A stretch of DNA of 64,000 bases, from NCBI GenBank assembly GCA_017537045.1, contig JAFYLN010000096.1, forward strand, positions 1 to 64,000, given 5' to 3'. Positions 7,399 to 15,796 of this stretch are shown here, in pieces. The notes beneath the pieces were generated by a model. The model saw only the letters and a list, made by a program, of their open reading frames with translations. It was not told the DNA's origin and searched no databases. Position numbers and translations under genes: made by a program. Position 1 is the first letter of the stretch. Each line of letters begins with the position of its first letter. Source of the stretch: Oscillospiraceae bacterium (GTDB taxonomy: Bacteria; Bacillota_A; Clostridia; Oscillospirales; Oscillospiraceae).

Positions 7399-7797
7399 AT
7401 GAGTAACACAGGCACTTTTTCCGAAACTGTTAAAACTGCATATGGCAAAGCACGCACCGTCTGCGGCCGTATTGGTGGCGTGATCGGGCAGATTTGCACA
7501 TGGATATTCCGTCTGCGCAAAGTGATCATGGCGATTCCTGTTGTGTATCTGGCTGTCCGCATTGCAATCGCCAATATGGAACGCCTGCCGGAGTATGTTG
7601 GATTGAATCTGCAGTCCAGCGGTGAGTTTGCCATGATGGTCACACGCGGCTATGCTGTGCTCGGCCCTCTGTGCGTGACGGCTTTCTGCCTGCTGCTGAT
7701 GTTCTGCTCCAGAAAGACCCTGTTCCCGTGGATCATCAGCATTTTTACGCTGATTGTTCCTTACCTGATTTATTTGACGAATCTGTATGCCTTTTAA
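7399..7797 (+). CDS. Small integral membrane protein, unknown function
   Basis: A 132-residue protein with an ACGGAGG ribosome binding site. The first 45 residues are basic and contain a weakly hydrophobic stretch. Clear membrane segments lie at about 46-60 (IMAIPVVYLAVRIAIA), 85-103 (VLGPLCVTAFCLLLMFC) and 108-130 (FPWIISIFTLIVPYLIYL). No conserved motif is recognised. It is transcribed alone between its own promoter and a terminator. Confidence 0.75.
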   Translation: MSNTGTFSETVKTAYGKARTVCGRIGGVIGQICTWIFRLRKVIMAIPVVYLAVRIAIANMERLPEYVGLNLQSSGEFAMMVTRGYAVLGPLCVTAFCLLLMFCSRKTLFPWIISIFTLIVPYLIYLTNLYAF

Positions 7798-7802
7798 TCG
7801 GA

Positions 7803-7828
7803 ATGCCGCCCAATGGGCGGCATTTTTG
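7803..7828 (+). terminator. Intrinsic terminator
   Basis: ATGCCGCCC, AAT loop, GGGCGGCAT and a run of five T, starting five bases after the stop of the small membrane protein. Confidence 0.9.
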
Positions 7829-7871
7829 TCATATTCTGGTCATAAATTATTCAGAGTACCGTCAAGGATTC

Positions 7872-8089
7872 TTCACCAATCCCGCAATTGCTATGCTATA
7901 ATAAACATACACAACAGGAGCGTGGGGAAAACTGATGCCGTGGAGGATTTCGCGGATAGCCCGACGGTTTATCTCGTGACAGACGCTTCCTGAAAAGAGA
8001 ATCAACCATACATCGGCAGCGGTGCTCCGGCATCGCTGCCTGACATTTTATGAAAGCAGCCCGCTGAAAAAGCGGGCTGTACTTTTTAT
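7872..8089 (+). ncRNA. Candidate structured non-coding RNA gene
   Basis: A self-contained unit: an extended -10 TGCTATAAT (TATAAT 7897-7902) with a weak -35 TTCACC (7872), then about 180 bases and an intrinsic terminator (stem 8057-8065 with 8071-8079, T run 8083-8087). The predicted transcript, from about 7909, has a long stem CAGGAGCGT with ACGCTTCCTG enclosing AGCCCGACGG-type sequence, and an 11-bp hairpin GGCAGCGGTGC-TCCG-GCATCGCTGCC (about 8013-8038). Any open frame is under 25 codons and lacks a well-placed ribosome site. The length would fit 6S-like or other small regulatory RNAs, but I see no diagnostic motif for 6S, SRP, tmRNA or RNase P. Confidence 0.5.
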
Positions 8090-8664
8090 TCTCCAAGATC
8101 CTGAATCACCGTATGCTTGCCAAAATATGCAAAAATATAGGCTATGAAAGACAGGGACAGAAATACGGTATCGATTATTGCAATGATATCCACAATTCTT
8201 GCCTGTAACTGCGGCAGTAATACCAGAACGATCAGGCTCAGAAACAGAACGGTGGTGCACACCTTACCGGCAGGAAGCGCCCCCGGAAGCATTTTACCTC
8301 TGCGCAGATGGATCAGACCCATGACAGCCTGAAACATTTCCTTTACCACGAACAGCATCAGCACAAAGCGCAGCACAGGATATTTGACCGACAGGCAAAG
8401 TGTCAGTGTAAACTGGGTCAGTTTGTCAGCCACAGGGTCAAGGATTTTTCCGACTGTGGAGATCATGTTGAAATGCCGTGCGATCTGACCGTCCACCATA
8501 TCCGTCAGACAGGAAACGGCAAGAATGGAACCTGCCATAAAATATTCCTGCATTCCGGTTGCGTTCATGTAAATGGAAACATACACCGGGATCAGGATCA
8601 GCCGGAAAAGGCTGAGCATATTCGGGATGGTAAAAACTTCTTTTTTCCAGTCGTGAATGAACAT
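8086..8664 (-). CDS. CDP-alcohol phosphatidyltransferase (PgsA-like)
   Basis: A 192-residue membrane enzyme of the CDP-alcohol phosphatidyltransferase family, most like phosphatidylglycerophosphate synthase, which joins CDP-diacylglycerol and glycerol 3-phosphate in the cytoplasmic membrane. The signature D-x2-DG-x2-AR-x8-G-x3-D-x3-D is present as DMVDGQIARHFNMISTVGKI followed by LDPVADK (about residues 55-81). Several hydrophobic segments surround it, including residues 96-118 and 135-155. CACGGAGG precedes the ATG. Its own promoter lies at 8719-8747. The acceptor alcohol cannot be proven from sequence. Confidence 0.85.
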   Translation of the reverse strand: MFIHDWKKEVFTIPNMLSLFRLILIPVYVSIYMNATGMQEYFMAGSILAVSCLTDMVDGQIARHFNMISTVGKILDPVADKLTQFTLTLCLSVKYPVLRFVLMLFVVKEMFQAVMGLIHLRRGKMLPGALPAGKVCTTVLFLSLIVLVLLPQLQARIVDIIAIIDTVFLSLSFIAYIFAYFGKHTVIQDLGE

Positions 8665-8718
8665 GGATATTCCTCCGTGAGGGCATGCGTTGCAAGCGTA
8701 TCAATTCATTTGAAAAAC

Positions 8719-8747
8719 ATTATAGGTAAGTTTATTTGCTGAATCAA
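8719..8747 (-). promoter_or_regulatory. Sigma-A-type promoter of the pgsA-like gene
   Basis: Reading the minus strand: TTGATT (8747-8742), 17-base spacer, TATAAT (8724-8719). It lies 55 bases before the start codon. Confidence 0.8.
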
Positions 8748-8792
8748 GGCTTTAAAGGGATTGTTATATAAAATTTAATAAACAGAGTGTTG

Positions 8793-9347
8793 TTACCGCC
8801 GGCTCTCTGCCTGTGTCTGCCCCCTTCCGAGATTTGCCGCCAGGGGGAAATGCAGCGCCAGATGTTTCCAGGTGCGCTTATCCAGTTCACCGGTTACGGG
8901 CAGACCTGTCAGCGTCTGAAAAGAGGCTAAAGAATCAGCGGTCGCTGCATCCAGGATGCCGCTTACAACCGGCAATCCGATGCTGCCATAGACCTGTGAT
9001 AATACGATCAGCATGGCTTGTGCTACATTCAGGTACGGACTGGAATCACCAAATCTCAACACCTCATTTGGATTCAGAATCACTTCAACACTTTGTGCCT
9101 CATCAACAAAGACCAGTGCAGGTTCATAGCGTTCCACGATTGCTTCCCAAGTCCGTTGATCGGTAATACCGGTAACAGGAAGACCGTGATTTTGCTGAAA
9201 TTGTGCCACTGCGCTTCTTGTCTGGGGACTATAAACGCCATCCGGAACAACACTCTGATACCGGTCGTCGTGTTCAGCCAGCGTACGAAGCATGGTCTGA
9301 AGACTTCTGATGGGCTGAGAAACAAAGGATTCACCGGGTCTCATCAT
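8793..9347 (-). CDS. Protein with two peptidoglycan-binding (PG_binding_1) domains
   Basis: A 184-residue protein made almost only of two PG_binding_1 helical domains, at about residues 14-72 (ending PVTGITDQRTWEAIV) and 96-165 (ending PVTGELDKRTWKHLA). No signal peptide or enzyme motif is visible. It is the last gene of a three-gene minus-strand operon; its ATG overlaps the previous TGA (ATGA) and has AGGAGGTGG upstream. The lack of an export signal together with wall-binding domains, and a SpoIID-like partner, suggest a spore-layer protein made in the mother cell (inference). Confidence 0.8.
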   Translation of the reverse strand: MMRPGESFVSQPIRSLQTMLRTLAEHDDRYQSVVPDGVYSPQTRSAVAQFQQNHGLPVTGITDQRTWEAIVERYEPALVFVDEAQSVEVILNPNEVLRFGDSSPYLNVAQAMLIVLSQVYGSIGLPVVSGILDAATADSLASFQTLTGLPVTGELDKRTWKHLALHFPLAANLGRGQTQAESRR

Positions 9348-10570
9348 CGTACCACCTCCTGTCGAACGGGATCCTGACTACCGACCTGCAGGTCGCGGCC
9401 GGGGAATTGTGTCATGGTTGAAGTTGTGGCATAACGGTTTCTTGGAGAAGTCTGCCCCTGTGCAGCTTCCGTGTAAGGGAAGGTTTCCCGACTGCGCAGT
9501 GTTGCATTTTCGATACCGGAGAACTGGTCGTAGATTTCATCCCATGTATCAAAATCAACAATACCGGTCTGGGGCAGCCCAAACCGCCGCTGGGCAGCAA
9601 TGACTGCTGCACGGGTAGCATTTCCGAATATTCCATCGATTGCAACAGGAGGGATTTCGGGGATATAAGCGGAAAGGATAGATAACATATATTGCAGGTG
9701 CTCCACTTTAATTCCACGGTCTCCCTGTTCGATTGGATCCGTTGTAGCCCACGAATTGGCGTAAAACCGCTGCCCTTCACTGCGCAGTTCCGCCAGTCTG
9801 GTAACAGCCACATAGATGCGCACCAGCGCATACCATGTGGCCGGACCTACAATCCCGTCAGGCGTTAAATTGAAAACCTCTTGAAATTTCCGTACGGCCG
9901 CTTCCGTCCGGCTGCCGAAAATTCCATCCACAACCGGAATTTTTGGTATGGCAGGGTAATTTTGCGAGATACGGTTCAGTTCTGTCTGAATGGTCACGAC
10001 GCTGGGACCGGTGGTACCGCGGCGTATCAGCATTCCGGGATAGGAGGTGGTGATACCCTGAATCGGTGCATTTTGAACAATTTCCACATTGTCATAGTAG
10101 TATTCCAGAATTTCTGTGGAATCATAGCCTTCCTCTGCCAGATTCTGGCTGCCCCATTGGCTGAGCCCTTCACAGGTGACGGTGGTACCGTTGCAGAATT
10201 TTGCGGCCAGAGGTTCCACGAAACCAGGACGGCGCAGATAATCGTTGAATAATTCGTCCACCAGCCTGGATACATTGTCGAAGAAACTGCGTCCGTTGAC
10301 AAAATACTGGTCATAGGCTGTGGAGTTTGTGATATCAAAGTCATAGCCACGGCTGCGGTAGAATTCCGTGTAGACCCGGTTCAGAGCAAAGGAGGTAATG
10401 GCCAGAATGTTTGCACGAAGGGCACTTTCGTCCCAGGTTGGGTATATTTCACTGGAAGCGACATTCTTTACATAATCGGTAAAGGAAACGGTTACATTTT
10501 CGGCGTTGGAATTGGGCGTGCCCAGATGCACGGTTATATTCTGAGGTACATAGGGTAAAACAGTCGCCAT
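9344..10570 (-). CDS. SpoIID-like domain protein with two peptidoglycan-binding domains
   Basis: A 408-residue protein. The N-terminal 170 residues match the SpoIID lytic-transglycosylase fold: DYVKNVASSEIYPTWDESAL corresponds to the SpoIID segment carrying the catalytic Glu (the E of SSEIY), and GLSQWGSQNLAEEGYDSTEI corresponds to the C-terminal GMSQYGA motif. Two PG_binding_1 domains follow (about 185-255, VVDGIFGSRTEAAVRKFQ; and about 285-350, AIDGIFGNATRAAVIAAQRR), then a Thr/Gln-rich tail. There is no signal peptide. GGAGG overlaps the stop of the gene before. It may cut or bind spore peptidoglycan; whether it is active is open. Confidence 0.82.
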   Translation of the reverse strand: MATVLPYVPQNITVHLGTPNSNAENVTVSFTDYVKNVASSEIYPTWDESALRANILAITSFALNRVYTEFYRSRGYDFDITNSTAYDQYFVNGRSFFDNVSRLVDELFNDYLRRPGFVEPLAAKFCNGTTVTCEGLSQWGSQNLAEEGYDSTEILEYYYDNVEIVQNAPIQGITTSYPGMLIRRGTTGPSVVTIQTELNRISQNYPAIPKIPVVDGIFGSRTEAAVRKFQEVFNLTPDGIVGPATWYALVRIYVAVTRLAELRSEGQRFYANSWATTDPIEQGDRGIKVEHLQYMLSILSAYIPEIPPVAIDGIFGNATRAAVIAAQRRFGLPQTGIVDFDTWDEIYDQFSGIENATLRSRETFPYTEAAQGQTSPRNRYATTSTMTQFPGRDLQVGSQDPVRQEVVR

Positions 10571-10580
10571 AATCCACCTC

Positions 10581-10961
10581 CTAGAGATTTTGTCTGGTTG
10601 TATCGAAGATTTCGGTCTGATCCCATCTTCCCGGCAGTTCCGAAAGGGGGATCATTTCCAGATTCTGATTGGTTGTGGTATCTGCAAATACCTGCAGATT
10701 CTCAATTTCGATTTGCTCATAGCCCCGCAGCCGTGCATAAAGATTTACGGCGGTGAAAGGTGCTTCTGACAGACCCGGTGACAGGGAAGCGCTTCTGGCG
10801 GGAACCGGGATCACGATGGGATCGATCTGCCCGTTCCGGTCTGTCAACCGCATGGCGATGGCGGTTCCGTCAGATGCGGTGACCGTGATCGCAACATCTT
10901 TCAATGGTAACTGTGCGTTACTTGTGTAAGCATGGACGGTTATGTATCCCGTAGCATTCAA
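10581..10961 (-). CDS. Beta-sandwich (carboxypeptidase-regulatory-like) domain protein
   Basis: First gene of the three-gene operon, 126 residues from a TTG at 10961 that follows AAAGGAG by eight bases. An ATG at 10982 lies upstream of that ribosome site and has none of its own. The sequence (GYITVHAYTSNAQLPLKDVA, DGTAIAMRLTDRNGQI, ENLQVFADTTTNQNLEMIPL) fits a transthyretin-like/carboxypeptidase-regulatory beta sandwich, often an adhesive or structural module. No signal peptide is seen. Co-transcription with two peptidoglycan-binding proteins suggests a shared location, perhaps the spore surface or cortex. Confidence 0.7.
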   Translation of the reverse strand: MNATGYITVHAYTSNAQLPLKDVAITVTASDGTAIAMRLTDRNGQIDPIVIPVPARSASLSPGLSEAPFTAVNLYARLRGYEQIEIENLQVFADTTTNQNLEMIPLSELPGRWDQTEIFDTTRQNL

Positions 10962-11046
10962 AAGAGTCACTCCTTTCGTCATTCAGATTATGATATGCGC
11001 GTCTTGCGCAATGTGTGCGGACGGAACCGCATCCGGTTCCGTCCGC

Positions 11047-11481
11047 TTATAAAAAGGTTTGCATCTGGCGGATATTTGCTGTTTCACAGTCAAGCAGGCG
11101 CTGGGAAAGTGCGCTGACCTGTGAGTCCTGCTGCTGATACTGGTGCAGATTTTTCAGTCCCAGAATCATGCCCCGCGTGTTGCCCTGGATCATCATGCCT
11201 GCAATCTTGGAGTCGGAGTTGCCATGGCTGAGCTTCATATGTGTCATGATTCCGGTCATTATACGCGTGCCGGGCTGCACTTCCCGCAGCTCCCAGCCGC
11301 GTTGAGATGCAAGCACATATGCTTCCGATTCTATGGCATCATACTCCCGAAGCTGGGATTGCAACGCTTTGCGCAGTCCGGGACGCATGGAAGTATCCAG
11401 CACTTTTTGTATGGCAATCTGACCCATTTGTGTGGTTTTCAGGATGGAACCAAGCATCTGCCGATCATTTTTCATAATCAT
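11047..11481 (-). CDS. Conserved helical (ferritin-like) protein, unknown function
   Basis: About 144 residues, all helical. Pairs of helices such as GSILKTTQMGQIAIQKVLDT, LRKALQSQLREYDAIESEAY and GMMIQGNTRGMILGLKNLHQ give the look of a four-helix bundle. It matches a hypothetical-protein family I have seen in clostridia (helix-KMG-helix, then AEMMIQGS-like motif); the function is unknown. The start is uncertain: ATG 11481 or 11475, with GGA/GGTGAT nearby; an upstream frame to 11544 has no ribosome site. The gene diverges from asnB. Confidence 0.65.
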   Translation of the reverse strand: MIMKNDRQMLGSILKTTQMGQIAIQKVLDTSMRPGLRKALQSQLREYDAIESEAYVLASQRGWELREVQPGTRIMTGIMTHMKLSHGNSDSKIAGMMIQGNTRGMILGLKNLHQYQQQDSQVSALSQRLLDCETANIRQMQTFL

Positions 11482-11574
11482 CACCATTTCCAGTATAACC
11501 AATCGCAGGAAAATCATGCATGGCGAAAACGTATGCGTCTGCATAGAATGCTTAGACGAAAGGAAGGGATGAAT

Positions 11575-13398
11575 ATGTGTGCAATAGCCGGAATGATCTC
11601 ATTGGCATCATGTGAGGATACGAATGCAAAAATGCTGAAAACCATGGCGCGGCGTGGACCTGATGCATCCGGAGTGTATCAACGGGGTGATGCAACACTG
11701 CTGCACAGCCGGCTTGCGATCATTGACCCGGCAGGAGGAATGCAGCCTATGGAACTTTCTTTTGACGGGGAGCATTATATTCTGGTGTATAACGGTGAGC
11801 TTTACAATACGCAGGAGGTTCGGGAGGAGCTGGAACGAGCCGGCCATACGTTTACCGGCCATTCCGATACAGAGGTGGTGCTCCATGCTTTTGCCCAATG
11901 GGGAAAGGCATGCCTTGAAAAATTCAACGGAATTTTTGCCTTTGCGGTATGGGAAGAAAACAGGAAGCGGCTGTTTTTTGCCCGCGACCGCATTGGTGTA
12001 AAACCGCTGTTCTATATGCTGCATCGGGGCGGTTTGCTCTTTGCATCTGAGATAAAAACGATCCTGTGTTATCCAACTGTCAAGGCGCAGCTTGATCCGC
12101 AGGGTGCCGCAGAGCTATTGCTGCTCGGTCCCGGGCGGACACCGGGATGCGGTATCTTTTACGGAATGCAGGAACTGGAGGCTGGCTGCTGCGCTTATTT
12201 TGAGAGAGGAAACCTTCGCATCAGCCGCTACTGGAAGCTGACTGACCGTGAGCATACAGAGTCCTTTGCAGACACGGTGGAGCATGTACGGTATCTTGTG
12301 CTGGATGCCATCACACGGCAGATGGTATCGGATGTACCCGTTGGTACATTTCTCTCCGGCGGACTGGATTCCAGCCTGATCTCGGCGGTCTGTGCCCGCG
12401 TGATGGAAGAGCGGAATCAGCAGCTTCAAACCTTTTCAGTCGACTACGTAGATCATGAGAAATATTTCCAGCCCGGAAAATTCCAGCCCAATTCCGATAC
12501 TTACTACATTAAGCGCATGCAGCAGGAGATTCATTCCGACCATCATTGGTCAGTGCTGTCACCTGATGAGCTGCTGGCCGCTCTGGAGGATGCAACGATC
12601 GCACGAGATCTGCCGGGTATGGCTGATGTTGATTTTTCACTGCTTGTTTTTTGCAGAAGTATTCGCGATCATGTAAAAGTAGCGCTTTCCGGAGAATGTG
12701 CGGATGAGATATTCGGTGGCTATCCGTGGTATCGTGATCCGCAGATCCGCGCGCTGAATGGATTCCCCTGGTCGCAGAACGCACAGCAGCGCTCGGATTT
12801 GCTATGCAGCACTGTGCACGCAAAAATTGAACCGCTGGACTACATCCGTGACCGTTACCGTGATACCTGCGCAGCAAGTGATATTCTACCCGGTACACCT
12901 GCCACAGAGCGGCGGATGAAAGAGATGGTAAATCTGAATTTTAACTGGTTTATGCAAACACTTCTGGATAGAAAAGACCGCATGAGTATGTACAACGGAC
13001 TAGAAGTCAGAGTGCCGTTTTGCGATTACCGCATTGCGCAGTACCTGTATGGTGTGCCATGGGACTATAAAGATCATCAGGGAAAAGAAAAAGGTCTGCT
13101 TCGCATTGCAATGGCGGATATGCTGCCACAGGAGGTGCTCTGGCGAAAGAAGAGCCCCTATCCCAAAACCTTCGATCCGCGCTATACGAAGCTTGTTTCG
13201 CAGCGCCTGGAACATGTGCTGGCAGATACCCGGGCACCATTGTTCCATCTTGTAGAGCGCGGTGCAGTTCGCGCGCTGCTTAAAGACGAACAGCCATGGC
13301 CTTGGTATGGGCAGTTAATGAGGTCACCGCAGACAATTGCATACTTCCTGCAGCTTGATTTCTGGCTCCGGGCTTATCAGGTGGATTTTCTCTTTTAG
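11575..13398 (+). CDS. asnB: Asparagine synthetase (glutamine-hydrolysing)
   Basis: Cytoplasmic enzyme making asparagine from aspartate, glutamine and ATP. 607 residues. The start is set at ATG 11575 because the next residue, Cys, becomes the N-terminal nucleophile of the class II glutaminase domain (MCAIAGMI); AAGGAAGGG lies just upstream, and an ATG two codons earlier would bury this Cys. Domain order is glutaminase (1 to about 200; RLAIIDP, YNGEL, FNGIFAFAVW) then synthetase (about 225-600) with the ATP pyrophosphatase loop SGGLDSSL. The length is normal for the family. Confidence 0.93.
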   Translation: MCAIAGMISLASCEDTNAKMLKTMARRGPDASGVYQRGDATLLHSRLAIIDPAGGMQPMELSFDGEHYILVYNGELYNTQEVREELERAGHTFTGHSDTEVVLHAFAQWGKACLEKFNGIFAFAVWEENRKRLFFARDRIGVKPLFYMLHRGGLLFASEIKTILCYPTVKAQLDPQGAAELLLLGPGRTPGCGIFYGMQELEAGCCAYFERGNLRISRYWKLTDREHTESFADTVEHVRYLVLDAITRQMVSDVPVGTFLSGGLDSSLISAVCARVMEERNQQLQTFSVDYVDHEKYFQPGKFQPNSDTYYIKRMQQEIHSDHHWSVLSPDELLAALEDATIARDLPGMADVDFSLLVFCRSIRDHVKVALSGECADEIFGGYPWYRDPQIRALNGFPWSQNAQQRSDLLCSTVHAKIEPLDYIRDRYRDTCAASDILPGTPATERRMKEMVNLNFNWFMQTLLDRKDRMSMYNGLEVRVPFCDYRIAQYLYGVPWDYKDHQGKEKGLLRIAMADMLPQEVLWRKKSPYPKTFDPRYTKLVSQRLEHVLADTRAPLFHLVERGAVRALLKDEQPWPWYGQLMRSPQTIAYFLQLDFWLRAYQVDFLF

Positions 13399-13409
13399 TC
13401 AAATCTTGA

Positions 13410-13438
13410 TTGACTGCCTAGGGGAAATGTGATAGTAT
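13410..13438 (+). promoter_or_regulatory. Sigma-A-type promoter of pyk
   Basis: TTGACT (13410-13415), 17-base spacer, TAGTAT (13433-13438). It starts 11 bases after the asnB stop and 69 bases before the pyk start codon. Confidence 0.7.
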
Positions 13439-13506
13439 TCACGAGGAAAACCAGTCAGTGTTAATGGTTGGATTTGTTCCATATTTACAGTACAGGAGCA
13501 TATTTT

Positions 13507-14919
13507 ATGAGAAAGACGAAAGTGATTTGCACCATTGGCCCTGCCAGTGAAAATGAAGAGGTTTTGACAAAAATGATGGAAGCGGGTATGAATGTTGCCC
13601 GTCTGAATTTTTCGCATGGCACGCATGAAGAGCATCAGAAGAAGATTGACCTGATTAAACATGTCCGTGAGAAGATGAATCTGCCTATTGCCATCATGCT
13701 GGATACCAAGGGTCCTGAATACCGTATCCGCACATTTAAAGATGGTAAGATCACGCTTAACGATGGTGATACTTTTACATTTACGACTGAGGAAATCGAG
13801 GGCGACCAGTCCAGAGTTTCCGTAAACTACAAGAATCTTGCAAAGGATCTTGCGGTGGGAGATCAGGTTACAGTTAACAACGGCATGGTCGTTTTTGAGG
13901 TTACGGATCTTACGGATACCGACGTGGTTTGCACCGTCATTACCGGCGGTGTACTTAGCAATAAGAAGAGCATGAGCTTTCCCAATAAGGTCATGTCCGG
14001 CCCTTACCTGTCTGAACAGGATAAGGCAGACCTGCTTTTTGGTATTAAAAATGATGTCGACTATGTGGCGGCTTCTTTCGTTTCTACAGCGCAGGATGCA
14101 CTGGATCTGCGTAAGTTCCTCGATGACAACGGCGGCGAAGATATTGAGATCATTGCAAAGATCGAGAACCGCTCTGGTGTTGATAACGTCGAGGAGATCT
14201 GTGCGGTCTGCGGCGGTATTATGATTGCCCGCGGCGATCTGGGCGTAGAAATTCCCTATGTAGAGGTTCCTGCCGTTCAGAAAAAGCTGACCCGTAAGTG
14301 CCGTATGCTGGGTAAACGCGTGATTACAGCCACTGAAATGCTGGAATCCATGATCAACAACCCCCGTCCCACCAGAGCAGAGATTTCTGACGTTGCCAAT
14401 GCGGTTTACGACGGAACCTCCTGCATTATGCTCTCCGGTGAATCTGCTGCCGGTAAATACCCGGTGGAAGCAGTAAAAGCCATGGCGCAGATCGCAGAGT
14501 ATACTGAAAAACACACAGACTACAAGCAACGTTTCCTCTCCACCGAATATACAGGTAAGGATAATCTTGACCGGATATCCCATGCTGTCTGTTCCATGGC
14601 GATGGATATGAATGCAAAGGCCATCGTTGTCTGCTCTGCCTCCGGTAAGACTGCCATGCTGGTCAGCCGTTTCCGTACGCCTGTTGACATCATCGGCATG
14701 ACCATGGATCCGAAGATCTGGCGCCGCCTGTCCATGAGCTGGGGTGTTACGCCGGTTATGACGGAAGCCTATCCGAATATGGATGTTATGTTCTACTGCG
14801 CAAAGGGCAGTGTTGCCAAGGTGTTGAATCTTCAGAAGGGGGATAACATTCTGCTTACCGGCGGCCCCATCAACGGCCAGTCCGGCAATACCAATACCAT
14901 CAAGCTTGAAACCATCTGA
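13507..14919 (+). CDS. pyk: Pyruvate kinase
   Basis: Last step of glycolysis: phosphoenolpyruvate plus ADP gives pyruvate plus ATP, in the cytoplasm. 470 residues, the short form without the extra PEP-utiliser-like domain of Bacillus Pyk. ATG 13507 follows CAGGAG by nine bases; an in-frame ATG at 13468 is too far upstream. Motifs: KVICTIGPAS at the N-terminus, ARLNFSHG, MLDTKGPEYR, the active-site IAKIENRSGV and MIARGDLGVEIPYVEVPAVQ, TRAEISDVANAVYDG, and SGESAAGKYPVEAV. It has its own promoter and terminator. Confidence 0.96.
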   Translation: MRKTKVICTIGPASENEEVLTKMMEAGMNVARLNFSHGTHEEHQKKIDLIKHVREKMNLPIAIMLDTKGPEYRIRTFKDGKITLNDGDTFTFTTEEIEGDQSRVSVNYKNLAKDLAVGDQVTVNNGMVVFEVTDLTDTDVVCTVITGGVLSNKKSMSFPNKVMSGPYLSEQDKADLLFGIKNDVDYVAASFVSTAQDALDLRKFLDDNGGEDIEIIAKIENRSGVDNVEEICAVCGGIMIARGDLGVEIPYVEVPAVQKKLTRKCRMLGKRVITATEMLESMINNPRPTRAEISDVANAVYDGTSCIMLSGESAAGKYPVEAVKAMAQIAEYTEKHTDYKQRFLSTEYTGKDNLDRISHAVCSMAMDMNAKAIVVCSASGKTAMLVSRFRTPVDIIGMTMDPKIWRRLSMSWGVTPVMTEAYPNMDVMFYCAKGSVAKVLNLQKGDNILLTGGPINGQSGNTNTIKLETI

Positions 14920-14923
14920 ATGC

Positions 14924-14964
14924 ATACTGCGGCAACGAAAAAGCGTTGCCGCGGTATTATTTTT
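14924..14964 (+). terminator. Terminator of pyk
   Basis: A 14-bp stem with one G-T pair (14924-14937 with 14944-14957), then a T-rich tract to 14964. It starts five bases after the pyk stop. Confidence 0.88.
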
Positions 14965-15078
14965 CCATAAATTGGACGATGAAATTTTGGCATTTTTACT
15001 ACATGAAAATCTTCTTTATTCGTGCTACAATAATTCTTGGAGGGGTGTTCTGGGTTGTCGTCTGTGGGGGGATTTAAC

Positions 15079-15582
15079 ATGTATCAGGTTGGCGAATGGG
15101 TAGTTTATGGTATTCATGGCGTATGCCGTGTTGAAGGTGTGGAAAAGCAGCTGGTCAATCGTAAAAGAACACAGTATCTGGTGCTGGAACCGCTGGCGCA
15201 TAGCCAGTCACGTTTTTATCTGCCAACCGAAAACCCTGCTGCTATGGCCAAGCTGAGACCTGTTTTGAACAAGGATGAACTTACAGAGCTGTTTGCTTCG
15301 GAAGAGCTTCGCCAGGATATATGGGTTCAGGAAGAGAATCACCGCAAGCAGTATTACCGGGAGCTGATCAGCAGCGGTGACCGCATTACTGTTATGAAAA
15401 TGGTCAGCACGCTTTATCGATATAAGGAGGCTCAAACAGCAGCCGGACGGAAGTTCCACCAGTCGGATGATAATTTCCTGAGGGATGCTGAGAAGCTGCT
15501 GGCATCAGAGATCGCTCTGGTTATGGAATTGTCACCGGAGGAAGCAAGAAATTATCTGCGGGAACAACTGAAAAGTACATAA
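15079..15582 (+). CDS. CarD/CdnL-family transcription regulator
   Basis: A 167-residue protein of the CarD/CdnL group, which bind the beta subunit of RNA polymerase and stabilise open complexes at sigma-A promoters. The N-terminal RNA-polymerase-interacting Tudor-like domain starts with MYQVGEWVVYGIHGVCRVEG and runs to about residue 60; the C-terminal 100 residues form the helical DNA-binding part. ATG 15079 follows GGGGGG by seven bases; a frame open from 15037 lacks such a site. A -10 TACAAT at 15026-15031 with a TG extension could drive the gene. Confidence 0.85.
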   Translation: MYQVGEWVVYGIHGVCRVEGVEKQLVNRKRTQYLVLEPLAHSQSRFYLPTENPAAMAKLRPVLNKDELTELFASEELRQDIWVQEENHRKQYYRELISSGDRITVMKMVSTLYRYKEAQTAAGRKFHQSDDNFLRDAEKLLASEIALVMELSPEEARNYLREQLKST

Positions 15583-15588
15583 AAAACC

Positions 15589-15613
15589 GACCCGGTACAT
15601 TTCGTACCGGGTC
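15589..15613. repeat. GACCCGGTAC hairpin, upstream copy
   Basis: GACCCGGTAC, ATTTC loop, GTACCGGGTC, six bases after the carD stop. No T run follows, so it is not a typical terminator. A near-identical hairpin lies at 15797-15821, on the far side of repeat copy 4. Confidence 0.7.
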
Positions 15614-15632
15614 TCAGCGTGTCGAAAAACCA

Positions 15633-15765
15633 TGTCATTCCGAGCCAGTGCGCACACTGACGTGGGAATCCCCTGGATTTTCGAACTTTTATCGTCTAAA
15701 AATGAAAGATTTTCCTTCTATTTAGGGGATTGCTACACCAGCCTGCGGGCTGGTTCGCAATGACA
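15633..15765. repeat. Dispersed inverted-repeat element, copy 4
   Basis: TGTCATTCCGAG at left and CGCAATGACA at right. The right arm has the hairpin CCAGCCTGCGGGCTGG, and GGGAATCCCC pairs with GGGGATTGC across an AT-rich centre. It lies between two direct copies of the GACCCGGTAC hairpin, in the gap between the convergent carD and cutC genes. Confidence 0.82.
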
Positions 15766-15796
15766 CCTAATTTTAGAGACTTTTTCTACAGTCTGC

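Noticed and set aside
7909..8089. tmRNA, SRP RNA or RNase P RNA in the gap before the pgsA-like gene
   Set aside because: Too short for tmRNA or RNase P, no tRNA-like ends, and no GGTC-GGAAGGAAGCA-type SRP loop; kept only as an unassigned candidate.
13399..14925. A 508-codon open frame on the minus strand
   Set aside because: It is antisense to pyk, which has all the enzyme motifs; the long frame follows from biased codon use. Its translation has no recognisable domain.
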